64,000 nucleotides of DNA from Parabacteroides sp. ZJ-118 (GCF_011038785.1 NZ_JAAKDT010000002.1:146048-210047); one strand, 5' to 3'; positions 17,302 through 26,691 are shown, counted from the first letter of the stretch. The notes: a model not told the origin generated them from the letters alone. Program-made: numbers and translations.

Positions 17302-18176
17302 AAAGATCGGCCCTAGGCCGTGGATTAGACGCGTTAATTACGATGGATGACCTGAAGACAGGTGGTTCATCGTCTATCAGTGAGATCGAGTTAAGCAAGA
17401 TCCAGCCTAATCCGGAGCAACCTCGATCCGTCTTTGAGGAAGAGACCCTGGAGGAGTTGGCTACCTCTATCCGCTCGTTAGGCGTGATACAGCCGATTAC
17501 GTTGAAGGAAATCGGCCCCGAGCAATATATGATCATCTCCGGCGAACGCCGTTATCGCGCGTCGCTTAAAGCGGGTTTGGAGCGTATTCCCGCTTATATC
17601 AAGACGGCGGCCGACGAGAACGTGGTGGAGATGGCCCTGATAGAGAATATCCAACGGGAGGACTTGAACTCTATCGAAATCGCGTTGGCTTATCAAAAAT
17701 TAATCGACAATTACGGCTTGACCCAAGAGGGATTGAGCGAAAGGGTTGGAAAAAAACGCGCTACGATCGCTAATTACCTTCGTTTATTGAAGCTTCCGGC
17801 CGAGATCCAGGTGGGATTGAAGGACAAGAAGATCGATATGGGACATGCCCGGGCATTGATTCCGGTGGATGATCCGGAGGTCCAATTGGCTTTATATGAG
17901 CAGATATTGGCTCAAGGCCTCTCCGTTCGTAACGTGGAGGAGATGGTGCGTAATATAGCCGAGGGTATACGGCCGGAATTGCCGGAAAAGAAAAAAACCG
18001 ATCGTAAGTCGATCCTTCCGGAAGAGTTTAAATTGCTGAAAGATCATTTGTCTCGTTTCTTCAATACGAAAGTCCAGTTGACTTGCGACGAGAAGGGAAA
18101 GGGTAAAATTACGATTCCCTTCGCCACGGAAGAAGAGTTGGAGCAATTGATCGGATTACTGGATAAGTTGAAATGA
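17289..18176 (+). CDS. parB: Chromosome partitioning protein ParB (Spo0J)
   Basis: CTP-dependent DNA clamp that loads at parS. 295 residues. N-terminal lead RSALGRGLDALI, then EIELSKIQPNPEQPR, the CTPase motif GERRYRASLKAG, LIENIQREDLNSIE, and an HTH (LTQEGLSERVGKKRATIANY). The C-terminus (EEELEQLIGLLDKLK) is a dimerisation segment. It overlaps parA by 13 bp and the next gene by 4 bp (ATGA). Confidence 0.95.
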   Translation: MAALKRSALGRGLDALITMDDLKTGGSSSISEIELSKIQPNPEQPRSVFEEETLEELATSIRSLGVIQPITLKEIGPEQYMIISGERRYRASLKAGLERIPAYIKTAADENVVEMALIENIQREDLNSIEIALAYQKLIDNYGLTQEGLSERVGKKRATIANYLRLLKLPAEIQVGLKDKKIDMGHARALIPVDDPEVQLALYEQILAQGLSVRNVEEMVRNIAEGIRPELPEKKKTDRKSILPEEFKLLKDHLSRFFNTKVQLTCDEKGKGKITIPFATEEELEQLIGLLDKLK

Positions 18177-18883
18177 GAAATCGAATCATACTCCTTTTGA
18201 TCGGATTCATGTGCCATGCCGGGATGGGTAACGCGCAGGTGGATAAGACGGAGAAAGTCGTTCCGGCCAGAGTCTCCGATTCCGCGGCGGCAGCTGCCCC
18301 GGATTCTACCGTACAAGCTGTCTTGATGGCGGCCGATTCGGTGGGTGTACCGGAAGTGGAGATGAATCTGGCCTATAAGCCGAATCCGACAAAAGCGGTC
18401 TTGTTCGCCTTGGTACCGGGTCTGGGACAGGTCTATAACCGGAAATATTGGAAATTACCGATTGTTTACGGTGGCTTGATGGGATGTATGTATGCCGTGA
18501 CTTGGAATAATAAGAATTATAAGGATTATTCGACGGCTTATAAGGATATCATGTATGATGCCGCTAAGAATCTCGAAAATCCGGATGCTTGGAGCAAAAG
18601 TTGGCAAGACTTGACTGCCATGGATCCTGAGGAGGCGATTCATGATTCCAATTTCAAGGATCAATTGAAAAGACAGAAGGATTATTATCGTCGATACAGA
18701 GACTTGAGTATAATTATTACGGTCGGGGTGTATGCGTTGAGCATCGTGGATGCCTACGTGGATGCCCAGTTGTTCGATTTTGATATATCACCGGATTTAT
18801 CCTTGCATTTGGAGCCGGTTGTCAGTCCGAAAACGAGTGTCACGCCTCGTGCTTACGGATTGAATTGCAGTCTGAAATTCTGA
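18173..18883 (+). CDS. DUF5683 membrane-associated protein
   Basis: 236 residues with a signal peptide (MRNRIILLLIGFMCHAGMGNA before Gln), then a low-complexity Ala/Asp/Ser stretch. The DUF5683 core is NPTKAVLFALVPGLGQVYNR with KYWKLPIVYGGLMGCMYAVT, two hydrophobic hairpins, and a third near IIITVGVYALSIVDAYVDA. The family is common in Bacteroidota next to parAB and an MltD-like gene, as here. Its role is unknown; proximity suggests a link to envelope growth or division. It starts inside parB (4-bp overlap), 6 bp before mltD. Confidence 0.85.
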   Translation: MRNRIILLLIGFMCHAGMGNAQVDKTEKVVPARVSDSAAAAAPDSTVQAVLMAADSVGVPEVEMNLAYKPNPTKAVLFALVPGLGQVYNRKYWKLPIVYGGLMGCMYAVTWNNKNYKDYSTAYKDIMYDAAKNLENPDAWSKSWQDLTAMDPEEAIHDSNFKDQLKRQKDYYRRYRDLSIIITVGVYALSIVDAYVDAQLFDFDISPDLSLHLEPVVSPKTSVTPRAYGLNCSLKF

Positions 18884-18889
18884 TATCAC

Positions 18890-20422
18890 ATGAAAAAATA
18901 CCTGCTGGCACTCATTTGTTTAAAGGGTTTGGTCTCATGGGCCTATGCGCAGGGAGAGACCCGAATAGAGGAAAAAGATACCTTAAGCTCGCTGGAGTCT
19001 GAGGTCGGATTGATCCCGGAAAGCTTGGATGCGGACGTGGATAGTTTGCTTCGTACTTGGCATGTACACTATTTCTCAAAAAGAGAGGACTTTTGCCATG
19101 ACGATGATGAGAATGTTTATTTCCCGGACTCGGTTTATATGGATCGCCTGTCCAGACTACCGAGTGTGATCGCTTTGCCCTATAATAACATAGTGCGTGA
19201 TTGCATTGATTTATATGCGGAGCGTAAGCGAAATCTCGTGCGGTATATGCTGGGGATGGCAGATTTTTATTTCCCGATCATCGAGCAGGTGTTGGATGAG
19301 CATGGCTTGCCTATTGAATTGAAGTATCTTGCCGTTGTGGAAAGTGCCTTGAACCCGGTTGCCCTCTCTCGCGTAGGCGCTTGCGGTTTATGGCAATTCA
19401 TGCTTCCTACGGGTAAGATCTATGGCTTGGAGATTAACAGCTTGGTGGACGAGCGCCGGGATCCCTTGAAAGCGACCGAGGCCGCTTGTAAGTATTTCAA
19501 GGATATGTATGACATCTATGGGGACTGGAATTTAGTGTTGGCCTCTTACAATTGCGGGCCGGGTAACGTGAATAAAGCGATTCGTCGTTCGGGTGGCAAG
19601 ACGGACTTTTGGGATATCTTCCCGTATTTACCGAGAGAGACTCGTTCGTATCTCCCCTTATTTATCGCCGCCAATTACGTCATGAATTATCATTGCGAGC
19701 ATAACATCTGCCCGATGCAAACCAGCCTGCCATTAGCCACGGATACGGTTATGGTGAATAATGCCCTGCATTTGCAGCAGGTGTCGGATCTGTTGCACGT
19801 AGATATTGAGACATTGCGTGCGTTAAATCCACAATATAAAAGAGACATTGTTCCGGGCAATATCCGCCCTTCGGTTTTGAAGTTACCCGCGGCGGAAACC
19901 TATGCTTTCATCGGTAAAGAAGATACGGTTTATACGCATCGGATCGAGGAGCTGTTGGCGAATTGCATTCCCGCGAATAGCTCTAATGGCACTTTACCAA
20001 GCGGCGCGACCCGTGAGAAAATCACCCATGTGGTATTGCGTGGCGAGAATCTTTATACGATCGCTAATCGCTATGGCGTGACGGCGAAAGATATCCGCAA
20101 ATGGAACGGACTAGGCTCCAACCGGGTGGCGAAAGGGAAACGGCTGAGACTGTATGTAGATAATGGGGGTGTCGCTTTTGCCTCGGCTGCCAAGACCCCG
20201 GCGAAATCAACTACCGTGACCGCGAAATCAACCGCGACAACAACGGAAAAGTCGGCCTCCGCCAATAAGGAGTTTGTCTCTTATAAGGTTAAATCGGGAG
20301 ATTCGCTTTATTCGATTTCCAAGAAATACCCCGGGGTTACCACTTCTTCCTTGCTGAAAGTGAATGGACTGTCAAGTCCGGATATTCGTCCGGGTCAAGT
20401 ACTGAGGATACCGGTAGGATGA
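18890..20422 (+). CDS. mltD: MltD-like lytic transglycosylase with two LysM domains
   Basis: Periplasmic enzyme that cleaves peptidoglycan glycan strands. 510 residues with a signal peptide ending near WAYAQGE. The SLT domain spans about residues 120-265: VVESALNPVALSRVGACGLW contains the catalytic Glu, and LVLASYNCGPGNVNKAI is typical. Two LysM repeats follow: VVLRGENLYTIANRYGVT and YKVKSGDSLYSISKKYPG to the C-terminus, separated by a Thr/Ala/Lys-rich linker. Last gene of the parA group. In related genomes spoT commonly follows; here it lies 31 kb away. Confidence 0.92.
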   Translation: MKKYLLALICLKGLVSWAYAQGETRIEEKDTLSSLESEVGLIPESLDADVDSLLRTWHVHYFSKREDFCHDDDENVYFPDSVYMDRLSRLPSVIALPYNNIVRDCIDLYAERKRNLVRYMLGMADFYFPIIEQVLDEHGLPIELKYLAVVESALNPVALSRVGACGLWQFMLPTGKIYGLEINSLVDERRDPLKATEAACKYFKDMYDIYGDWNLVLASYNCGPGNVNKAIRRSGGKTDFWDIFPYLPRETRSYLPLFIAANYVMNYHCEHNICPMQTSLPLATDTVMVNNALHLQQVSDLLHVDIETLRALNPQYKRDIVPGNIRPSVLKLPAAETYAFIGKEDTVYTHRIEELLANCIPANSSNGTLPSGATREKITHVVLRGENLYTIANRYGVTAKDIRKWNGLGSNRVAKGKRLRLYVDNGGVAFASAAKTPAKSTTVTAKSTATTTEKSASANKEFVSYKVKSGDSLYSISKKYPGVTTSSLLKVNGLSSPDIRPGQVLRIPVG

Positions 20423-20533
20423 TCATTCGGGGATAATTCGTCTTTAACTCTTTTTTTTTCGCTTTCTTCGTGTACTGGAGAAGGATGTTAGTGATTTTTT
20501 ATTCCTTTGTATCCGTGAAAAAGATACAATCGT

Positions 20534-21559
20534 ATGGGTTCGTTGGATGAAAAGATATCAGTAGTCAAGGCTAAACCTGGGTTGGTCAGTTTGGTTTGCG
20601 CGGTGTTTATCGCCTATCCGAATTTGGCATGGATCTTGTGTGACATGAGTTATCTGGCTCCGGACAATCATCAAGGGTTTTTGTTCTTCTTTGGATTCCG
20701 TTTTCTTTATTTCTGGGGACTTATTTGGTTCTTGTTGAAAAGTAACTTGAGGCACGAAAGCTGTACCTCTTTCCTCGAGAGGTTGTTTCGGAATGCTTTA
20801 TTTGTTTTTGGTGGCTTTATCATTTATAAATCGATCTCGTATCTGACGGTTAGCTATGATCGTTTCTTAAGTATCATTATCTTCCAGTTTATCGTGTTGG
20901 CATTGTTATGTACCCTGATTGGCTATATACAGATGTTATATCACGATCAACGGGAAAAAGATCAATTGATCGAGAATTTGCGTGTCGAGAACTTGCAGAG
21001 CCGTTGCGATGCTTTGGCGAATCAGATAAATCCGCATTTCTTTTTTAATTCATTGAATGGAATCTCCTCCTTGATCCGGAAGAAAAACGACGAGAATACT
21101 TTGTTGTATGTTACAAAGCTATCCGATATATTCCGTTACATTCTTCAAAGTGATAAAAGAAGTTTGGTCCCTTTGTCTGAAGAACTTTCGTTTATAGAAG
21201 CTTTTCAGCATGTAATGGTTGTCCGTTTCGCCAATAAGCTTACTTTTACGATCAAGGTACCGGAGAATCAGCGGGACTTGCGGATTCCCGTATTATCTTT
21301 GCTTCCGTTGGTAGAGAATGTGGCGGTACATAATATTATAGATAGCGATCACCGGATGGATATACGGATTGAGTTGAATGAGCGGATGGAATTGATCGTC
21401 TCGAATCCTGTTTATCCGAAGTTGACACCTCCCGATACCAATGGGACGGGGCTGAATAACTTGGAGAACCGTTTTTTATTGTTAATGGATAAACAAATAA
21501 GGGTAGAATCCGATGGGCATATGTTCAAGGTCTATCTTCCTTTAAATAATACTGTATGA
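20534..21559 (+). CDS. LytS-type membrane histidine kinase
   Basis: 341 residues. About four membrane helices in residues 15-140 (for example LVCAVFIAYPNLAWILCDM, FIVLALLCTLIGYI) with no periplasmic sensor domain. A short coiled linker leads to the His_kinase (PF06580-type) core: NQINPHFFFNSLNGI has the phospho-acceptor His, PLVENVAVHN is the N-box and GTGLNNLENRF the G-box. It partners the LytTR regulator, whose start overlaps its stop by 4 bp. The signal is unknown and may be membrane state. It lies upstream of the terpenoid/redox operon, but a terminator and a small gene separate them. Confidence 0.9.
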   Translation: MGSLDEKISVVKAKPGLVSLVCAVFIAYPNLAWILCDMSYLAPDNHQGFLFFFGFRFLYFWGLIWFLLKSNLRHESCTSFLERLFRNALFVFGGFIIYKSISYLTVSYDRFLSIIIFQFIVLALLCTLIGYIQMLYHDQREKDQLIENLRVENLQSRCDALANQINPHFFFNSLNGISSLIRKKNDENTLLYVTKLSDIFRYILQSDKRSLVPLSEELSFIEAFQHVMVVRFANKLTFTIKVPENQRDLRIPVLSLLPLVENVAVHNIIDSDHRMDIRIELNERMELIVSNPVYPKLTPPDTNGTGLNNLENRFLLLMDKQIRVESDGHMFKVYLPLNNTV

Positions 21560-22311
21560 GAATATTGATTGTAGAAGATGAGACTGCCGCTTATGAGAAT
21601 CTGGTAGATATGATACTCGGTCTGGATGCTTCTGCGGAGATAATAGGGAATACTGAAAGTGTCCATCAAACGGTTCGTTGGCTGCAAGCCAATCCGAAGC
21701 CGGATTTGATTTTTATGGATATTCATTTATCGGACGGTTCCGCTTTCGCTATTTTTGACCAGATAGAGGTGGAGGCACCGATCATTTTTACTACGGCGTA
21801 TGATCAATATGCGATCGACGCTTTCAAAGTAAACAGTATAGACTATATCTTGAAGCCGATTAAACCGGAAGAATTGAAACGGGCCTTAGATAAGTTTATC
21901 CGATGGAATCATCAAGATATCATCCATTATTTATCCCAATTAACACAGTTGTCTACTGCTCCGAAATACAAGGATAAGCTACTGATTCCTGTTAAGGATA
22001 AATTGCTGCCTATTAGCTTGAAAGATGTGTCTTGTTTCTATACAGCTGATAAGATTACATATGTTTATTTAAAGAGTGGTAATTCGTATCCATATGCTAA
22101 AACATTGGAACAGATAGTTTCTTCTTTAAATCCTGCTGATTTTATCCGTGCGAATAAACAATTCATCATCTCTCGTGATAGCGTGAAGGACATAACAATT
22201 TGGTTTGATAGCCGTTTACTCGTTACTTTGGATATAGAAGTACCTGAGCGTATATATGTTAGTAAAAATAAAGCATCCGAGTTTAAGTCTTGGATAGTCA
22301 GTCGAGAGTAG
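21556..22311 (+). CDS. LytTR-type response regulator
   Basis: 251 residues: receiver domain (about 1-120) with acidic pocket VEDE, acceptor Asp in FMDIHLSDG, Thr in IFTTAYDQYA and Lys in ILKPIKPEEL; then a LytTR DNA-binding domain (about 145-250: DKLLIPVKDKLLPISLKDVS, IRANKQFIISRDSV). Paired by ATGA overlap with the kinase. Targets are unknown. Candidates are the neighbouring small secreted protein and the 23-46 kb operon. Confidence 0.93.
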   Translation: MRILIVEDETAAYENLVDMILGLDASAEIIGNTESVHQTVRWLQANPKPDLIFMDIHLSDGSAFAIFDQIEVEAPIIFTTAYDQYAIDAFKVNSIDYILKPIKPEELKRALDKFIRWNHQDIIHYLSQLTQLSTAPKYKDKLLIPVKDKLLPISLKDVSCFYTADKITYVYLKSGNSYPYAKTLEQIVSSLNPADFIRANKQFIISRDSVKDITIWFDSRLLVTLDIEVPERIYVSKNKASEFKSWIVSRE

Positions 22312-22324
22312 TCGTTCAATATCA

Positions 22325-22356
22325 ATGTCGGTTCACCAAGAGCCGGCATTTTTTAT
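22325..22356 (+). terminator. Terminator of the two-component pair
   Basis: ATGTCGGTTC pairs imperfectly with GAGCCGGCAT around a short loop, followed by a T-run (TTTTTT). It lies 14 bp after the regulator stop. Confidence 0.8.
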
Positions 22357-22619
22357 TATTTTCGTGTTGAATCCCTGTTTTTCCCCTTTCGTCAAAAATG
22401 TGAAACTACTTATTATATAATTTGTCATCTTTGTCACAGAAACAAGGAGGTATATTAGCGAGATATGGGCTAATATTACTCTGAGTTACTATATATAAAT
22501 GGGTTAAAGGTTTAGTAAAAGGATTGGTCATCTGGAGGCAAGAGGATGTTTGGGATATCTTGATTTAGATTGGTGTTTATTTTGTAAATAGATCGTTTAA
22601 TAGGTAAATTTTAGGTGTT
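22357..22619. other. AT-rich gene-free spacer
   Basis: About 260 bp of AT-rich sequence before the small secreted-protein gene. No exact TAnnTTTG element was found; the closest is CATCTTTG near 22428. It presumably holds the promoter of the 22620 gene, possibly one that needs an activator such as the upstream LytTR regulator. Confidence 0.4.
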
Positions 22620-23015
22620 ATGAAGAAGTTAATCATGGCAGTGGCGATTCTAGGTATTAGCGCCACGGTAAATTTTGCGAAAGCGCAATGTGTGAGTGGA
22701 AATGGTAATAAGGAACCGTTTGTAGTAGAATTTGGAAAATTGAGTTCTTACTTAAATTTGGCTCCTTCTCAAATGGATGAAGTGTATAACATTAATGACT
22801 ATTTCATAGGGCAACAAAAGGCCAGTTTGAGTAAAGATGCGAAACGTCAGGCGGAGCGATTGCAAAAAGCTGTTTACGGCAATTTGAAGTTGATGAAAAC
22901 AGTGTTGAACGATGACCAGTATCGCAAATATATTACGCTGTTGAATGTTACTAATAATAACCGGTTGACCGGTGCTGTGACATTTAGGGATATTTATTTG
23001 GCTGAGAATAAATAA
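22620..23015 (+). CDS. Small secreted helical protein, unknown function
   Basis: 131 residues with signal peptide MKKLIMAVAILGISATVNFAKA before Gln. The mature part is predicted all-helical and charged (LNLAPSQMDEVYNINDYFIG, KDAKRQAERLQKAVYGNLK, LNDDQYRKYITLLNVTNNNR), somewhat like the Spy/CpxP-type helical periplasmic proteins, though without their LTxxQ motif. It has its own terminator at 23043-23086. Position suggests it could report to, or be a target of, the neighbouring two-component pair. I do not assign a function. Confidence 0.7.
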   Translation: MKKLIMAVAILGISATVNFAKAQCVSGNGNKEPFVVEFGKLSSYLNLAPSQMDEVYNINDYFIGQQKASLSKDAKRQAERLQKAVYGNLKLMKTVLNDDQYRKYITLLNVTNNNRLTGAVTFRDIYLAENK

Positions 23016-23042
23016 GTGTAACCCTGGCTCGATGTGATGTTG

Positions 23043-23086
23043 AAAAAGAGGCAATTCCAGCATCCCGTGAAAATTGCCTCTTTTTC
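23043..23086 (+). terminator. Rho-independent terminator
   Basis: AAAAAGAGGCAATT pairs with AAATTGCCTCTTTTT (loop about 15 bases). A long near-perfect stem ending in T5, it separates the small secreted gene from the large operon that begins at 23195. Confidence 0.9.
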
Positions 23087-23194
23087 GTGATAAGCGTTGA
23101 ATTTTTCGCCTTGCGGCTGAAATCGTATCCCTGCATTAATATTGTTTGTAATATTGCGGATACTGAGTGATAATACCTAAGAGAAATACTATAT

Positions 23195-23905
23195 ATGGAT
23201 AGAGTTACGATTTGTGGTTGTGCTTCCCGGTCTTTCATCGATAAGGGAAAAGTGGTGAAGATCGCCGCCTTGTTAAGAAATGAGGGATATGACGTGGTTA
23301 TTGAACCGGATCTGTGCGAGAAAGTGATGCGAAAATCAGATGATTTACGGGATATCTCCTCATCTACGATTATCGCTTGCTACCCTAGAGCGATCCGTTC
23401 TCTTTTCCATACGGTGGGAATGGAGATAGGTGTTGCCTTGGACATTCGGAATGAGGGCGTACAAGATATTTTAGATTCGTTTGGACTTAAATATGAATCA
23501 GTACCCGAGGAGGTAGAAGGTGAGGTTGAATTTCGTCGGCAGTTGACTTCTTTTCCCGTTAAGACCGGAGTAGACGCTTGGTATCCGACCTTGGATAAGG
23601 AGCGTTGTACAGACTGCGGGAAATGCCATGACTTCTGCCTGTTCGGTGTCTATACGATAGAAGACGGTGTCGTAACGGTAAAGCAACCCCAGAATTGTAA
23701 GAACAATTGTCCGGCTTGTGCCCGAATGTGTCCGAATAAGGCGATTATATTTCCTAAATATGAGAAATCCCCGATCAATGGTGGTTTGATAAATGAGGAA
23801 TTGGCGGTTTCCATTGATGCGAAAAACGTTTATGCGGATACACTTCGGGCACGTTTGGCACAACGAAAAGCCGGTGTTTCTTTCCTGAAAAAAGGGGATC
23901 GATGA
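23195..23905 (+). CDS. Two-cluster [4Fe-4S] ferredoxin-like protein
   Basis: 236 residues, cytoplasmic. Residues 1-120 form a small alpha/beta domain (MDRVTICGCASRSFIDKGKV) that I cannot assign; it slightly recalls the Cys-containing N-termini of HdrA-type proteins. Residues about 130-185 hold two [4Fe-4S] motifs: CTDCGKCHDFCLFG and CKNNCPACARMCPN. A short charged tail follows. First gene of the operon; it overlaps the radical SAM gene by 4 bp and could be its electron donor, since radical SAM enzymes need a low-potential reductant. No exact promoter consensus is seen upstream, so activation may be required. Confidence 0.75.
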   Translation: MDRVTICGCASRSFIDKGKVVKIAALLRNEGYDVVIEPDLCEKVMRKSDDLRDISSSTIIACYPRAIRSLFHTVGMEIGVALDIRNEGVQDILDSFGLKYESVPEEVEGEVEFRRQLTSFPVKTGVDAWYPTLDKERCTDCGKCHDFCLFGVYTIEDGVVTVKQPQNCKNNCPACARMCPNKAIIFPKYEKSPINGGLINEELAVSIDAKNVYADTLRARLAQRKAGVSFLKKGDR

Positions 23906-25119
23906 AATGTAGCGAATATATAGCGACAGTAAAGACCTCTTTGCGGATATTCAAGGAATGTTCGCCTCGTCTAGTCTGGAAGTTCATGTATAACTTTGGT
24001 TGGCGTAATTTGCGAAATATGGCGGCGTTTGAGAAGCGGCAAGCATCGGGCGCTCCGTTTTTTCCTGCCTTCGTGATGATTTCTGTAACGGAGAGTTGTA
24101 ATTTGTGTTGTAGCGGTTGCTGGGTCTCCAGTGGTGGGAGAAAGGCCCTCTCGATGGTTCAATTGGATGGTATCATAACGGAAAGCAAGAGACAAGGTTC
24201 TTATTTCTTTGGGATATTAGGGGGGGAACCATTGATGTATAAAGGGTTGTTGGAAATCATGGAGAAGCATTCGGATTGCTATTTCCAACTGTTTACCAAT
24301 GCGACTCTATTAACGGAAGAGGTGGCCTTTCGCTTGAAAAAAACGGGAAACGTTACCCCGCTGATCAGTATTGAGGGATTGAAAGACGAGAGCGATATCC
24401 GTCGTGGGAGAAACGATGTATTGGATCGTACGCTGCGCGGAGTACGTGCTTGCCGGAAAGCTCGTTTGATTTTTGGAGTAGCTGCCAGTATCTGCCGGAG
24501 TAATTATGAGGATTTAGTGAGCCGGGTTCATATCGATCGGATGGCAAGGGAAGGTGCTCTCTATTTGTGGTACTATATTTATCGTCCCGTAGGAGCGGTC
24601 CCGAATGTGACGAACGCGTTGACCAAGGATCAGATCAAGAACTTTCGGCGCTTTATTGTCGAGCAACGGAGGGATGCGCCTTTGTTTATTATCGATACTT
24701 ATTGGGATGATCAAGGAAATGCTCTATGTCCGGCGGCGACGGGCATGAGTCACCATATATCACCGTCCGGGGCAATCGAGTTTTGCCCTCCTTTACAGAT
24801 GGCGAGAGATTTTATTAATGAGGATGCCTCAAACCTTGTGGAGCTATTCCGTGATTCAAGATTCTTGGCGGATCTGCGGAAAATGACCGCAGAGACATCC
24901 CGGGGGTGTATCCTCTTGGAAGATCCGGAGAAAATGATTCGGTTCTTGGAACAACAGGGTGCGATAGATACTACGACACGGGGAACGGTACGAGAGGAAT
25001 ACAAGAAAATGTACCCAGTTCCCGGTCATGATATGGGAGGGGAAGAGATCCCCGAACAGAACGTATTTTACAAGCTCTTGAAAAAGAAATACTTTTTTGG
25101 CTTTGGAGCTTACGGTTAA
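23902..25119 (+). CDS. Radical SAM protein, SPASM/HpnH-like
   Basis: 405 residues. The radical SAM motif CxxxCxxC is at C66, C70 and C73 (ESCNLCCSGCW), with GGEPL about 45 residues on and the strand FQLFTNATLL. Downstream Cys residues (NALCPAATGMSHHISPSG, then EFCPPL) suggest an auxiliary cluster or SPASM-like region. The barrel has some resemblance to HpnH, the enzyme that adds adenosine to hopanoids, but this is weak and could reflect only the shared fold. Coupled to the ferredoxin gene (ATGA) and 15 bp before the prenyl synthase fusion, so a lipid or prenyl substrate is plausible. A peptide-modifying role is the alternative, but no small precursor gene is seen nearby. Confidence 0.8.
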   Translation: MKCSEYIATVKTSLRIFKECSPRLVWKFMYNFGWRNLRNMAAFEKRQASGAPFFPAFVMISVTESCNLCCSGCWVSSGGRKALSMVQLDGIITESKRQGSYFFGILGGEPLMYKGLLEIMEKHSDCYFQLFTNATLLTEEVAFRLKKTGNVTPLISIEGLKDESDIRRGRNDVLDRTLRGVRACRKARLIFGVAASICRSNYEDLVSRVHIDRMAREGALYLWYYIYRPVGAVPNVTNALTKDQIKNFRRFIVEQRRDAPLFIIDTYWDDQGNALCPAATGMSHHISPSGAIEFCPPLQMARDFINEDASNLVELFRDSRFLADLRKMTAETSRGCILLEDPEKMIRFLEQQGAIDTTTRGTVREEYKKMYPVPGHDMGGEEIPEQNVFYKLLKKKYFFGFGAYG

Positions 25120-25134
25120 TTAGGGGGGGTACGC

Positions 25135-26691
25135 ATGGAAAATAAACAAATACATAACATACCTGCATCCTATGCTGAACGGGATGAATTGCGTAATCGG
25201 ATTCAAGCATTTGTGGGCGATTTAGCGATTCAGCCCCCATTGTCCTTGGACGATTTGTCGAACTTTGCGGATCAATTGATTCGTGAGCATACGTTAGATA
25301 CAGCGGTAAAAGGATGGGTGATGGTAGAGATCCACAATCAAGTATGGAAGGAAACGATCGCTTCTATCCCCTATGAGAGGCGTGTATTATTATTGCCTAA
25401 ATGTTTGAGCAATTCGGTAAAATGCCAGGCGGAAATCGATGAGTTAGGTCTTTTGTGCCATCGATGCGCTCATTGCCCGATTCCTGATCTTCAAGATAAG
25501 GCGGAAAGTTTGGGCATCATGAGCATTGTAGCGGAAGGCTTTACTTCTGTGGTAGGCTTGATACAGAATCGGGTGGTTGATTCCGTGATCGGGGTGAGTT
25601 GCTTGGACTCTTTAGAAAAGGCTTTCCCTTTATTGATCGGCAATGCTGTTCCGGGTTTGGCTATCCCCTTAAACCGAGCTGGATGTAAGGATACACAAGT
25701 CGATTACGGATATGTGATTCGTATGATGAGCATGCGTTCGGATAGGAAGGTTGAGCTATTGGATTATGACGGATTACGTGCAGACTTAGGGAAATGGTTC
25801 TCGAAAGAGAATTTAGCGAGCTGTTTTTCTCCGGCTAAAGACCAAACTTCTTCTGTTGCGTTGGATTGGATGGGAGGGGAAGGTAAACGATGGCGCCCTT
25901 ATCTACTGGCTGCCACTTATCTGGCTTTGACGGGGGAGACGGAGGCACCCGCCGATGTGCAACGGGCGGCTATCGCCGTTGAATGCTTCCATAAGGCTTC
26001 TTTGGTACATGATGACATCCAAGATAATGATAAGGAACGGTATGGCAAGCCAACGATAAACGCTTTGTATGGTGTGTCTATAGCAATTAATGTCGGTGAT
26101 ATCTTATTGGGGGAAGGCTATCGTCTTTTATCCCAATGCGACGCGAGAACGTTAACGGCGGTGGCTGCGGATGCGCATATCGCGCTTTGTAGAGGGCAAG
26201 GTATGGAGTTGGAATGGAGCGTATCTCCTCGTTCCTTGACATTGGATTGGGTTTTGGAGATATTCTGCAACAAGACGGTTCCGGCTTTCGAGGTATCACT
26301 GATGCTGGGATTAATTTGCGCTGGTGATGACGAGGGGCTTCGTCAGGTTTTTCATACGTATTCCCGAGCGTTGGGTATCGCATATCAGTTGTTGGATGAT
26401 ATAGAGGATTTTAAGGATGATTGTCCGGTAGCGTTAAGGCCATCTGCCATATTAGCTGTGCTTTGTGAACAAAATCCAGAGCCTGCATTCATTCGTTCTC
26501 TTTTGGAATGCGAGGATCTTAAGGCTTTCTTGGATCAGCTGGAGAACAAGCCCCTTCTGCAAACGGCTCTTGAACGGGTCGGGCAGATGGCTGATTCCTA
26601 CCATCAAGCTGCGTTGGCTGCTTTGCGTGAGATCACGAATGTAGAGTTGAAACGACTTCTTTTCCGGGTAACGGAACAAATCTTGAAATAA
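25135..26691 (+). CDS. DUF116-polyprenyl diphosphate synthase fusion
   Basis: 518 residues. Residues about 80-190 look like a DUF116 domain: LLLPKCLSNSVKC, then CHRCAHCPIPDLQDKAE, VVGLIQNRVVDSVIGVSC and RAGCKDTQVDYG, with Cys at 90, 97, 108, 111, 114, 156 and 184 that could bind metal. Residues about 235-518 are a trans-polyprenyl diphosphate synthase: GGEGKRWRPYLLAA, first Asp-rich motif VHDDIQDND (DDxxD at 293-297), and second Asp-rich motif LLDDIEDF (421-425). Both aspartate motifs are intact, so it should condense isoprenyl diphosphates; chain length cannot be read. The fusion is unusual. The gene is followed 13 bp later by the toroid pair, which gives a probable path from prenyl diphosphate to cyclised product. 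Confidence 0.85.
   Translation: MENKQIHNIPASYAERDELRNRIQAFVGDLAIQPPLSLDDLSNFADQLIREHTLDTAVKGWVMVEIHNQVWKETIASIPYERRVLLLPKCLSNSVKCQAEIDELGLLCHRCAHCPIPDLQDKAESLGIMSIVAEGFTSVVGLIQNRVVDSVIGVSCLDSLEKAFPLLIGNAVPGLAIPLNRAGCKDTQVDYGYVIRMMSMRSDRKVELLDYDGLRADLGKWFSKENLASCFSPAKDQTSSVALDWMGGEGKRWRPYLLAATYLALTGETEAPADVQRAAIAVECFHKASLVHDDIQDNDKERYGKPTINALYGVSIAINVGDILLGEGYRLLSQCDARTLTAVAADAHIALCRGQGMELEWSVSPRSLTLDWVLEIFCNKTVPAFEVSLMLGLICAGDDEGLRQVFHTYSRALGIAYQLLDDIEDFKDDCPVALRPSAILAVLCEQNPEPAFIRSLLECEDLKAFLDQLENKPLLQTALERVGQMADSYHQAALAALREITNVELKRLLFRVTEQILK

Noticed and set aside
23902..25119. Radical SAM gene as part of a peptide-modification (RiPP) locus
   Set aside because: No small precursor gene or protease/exporter pair sits beside it, and neighbours are prenyl and terpenoid genes. 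Not excluded, only less likely.
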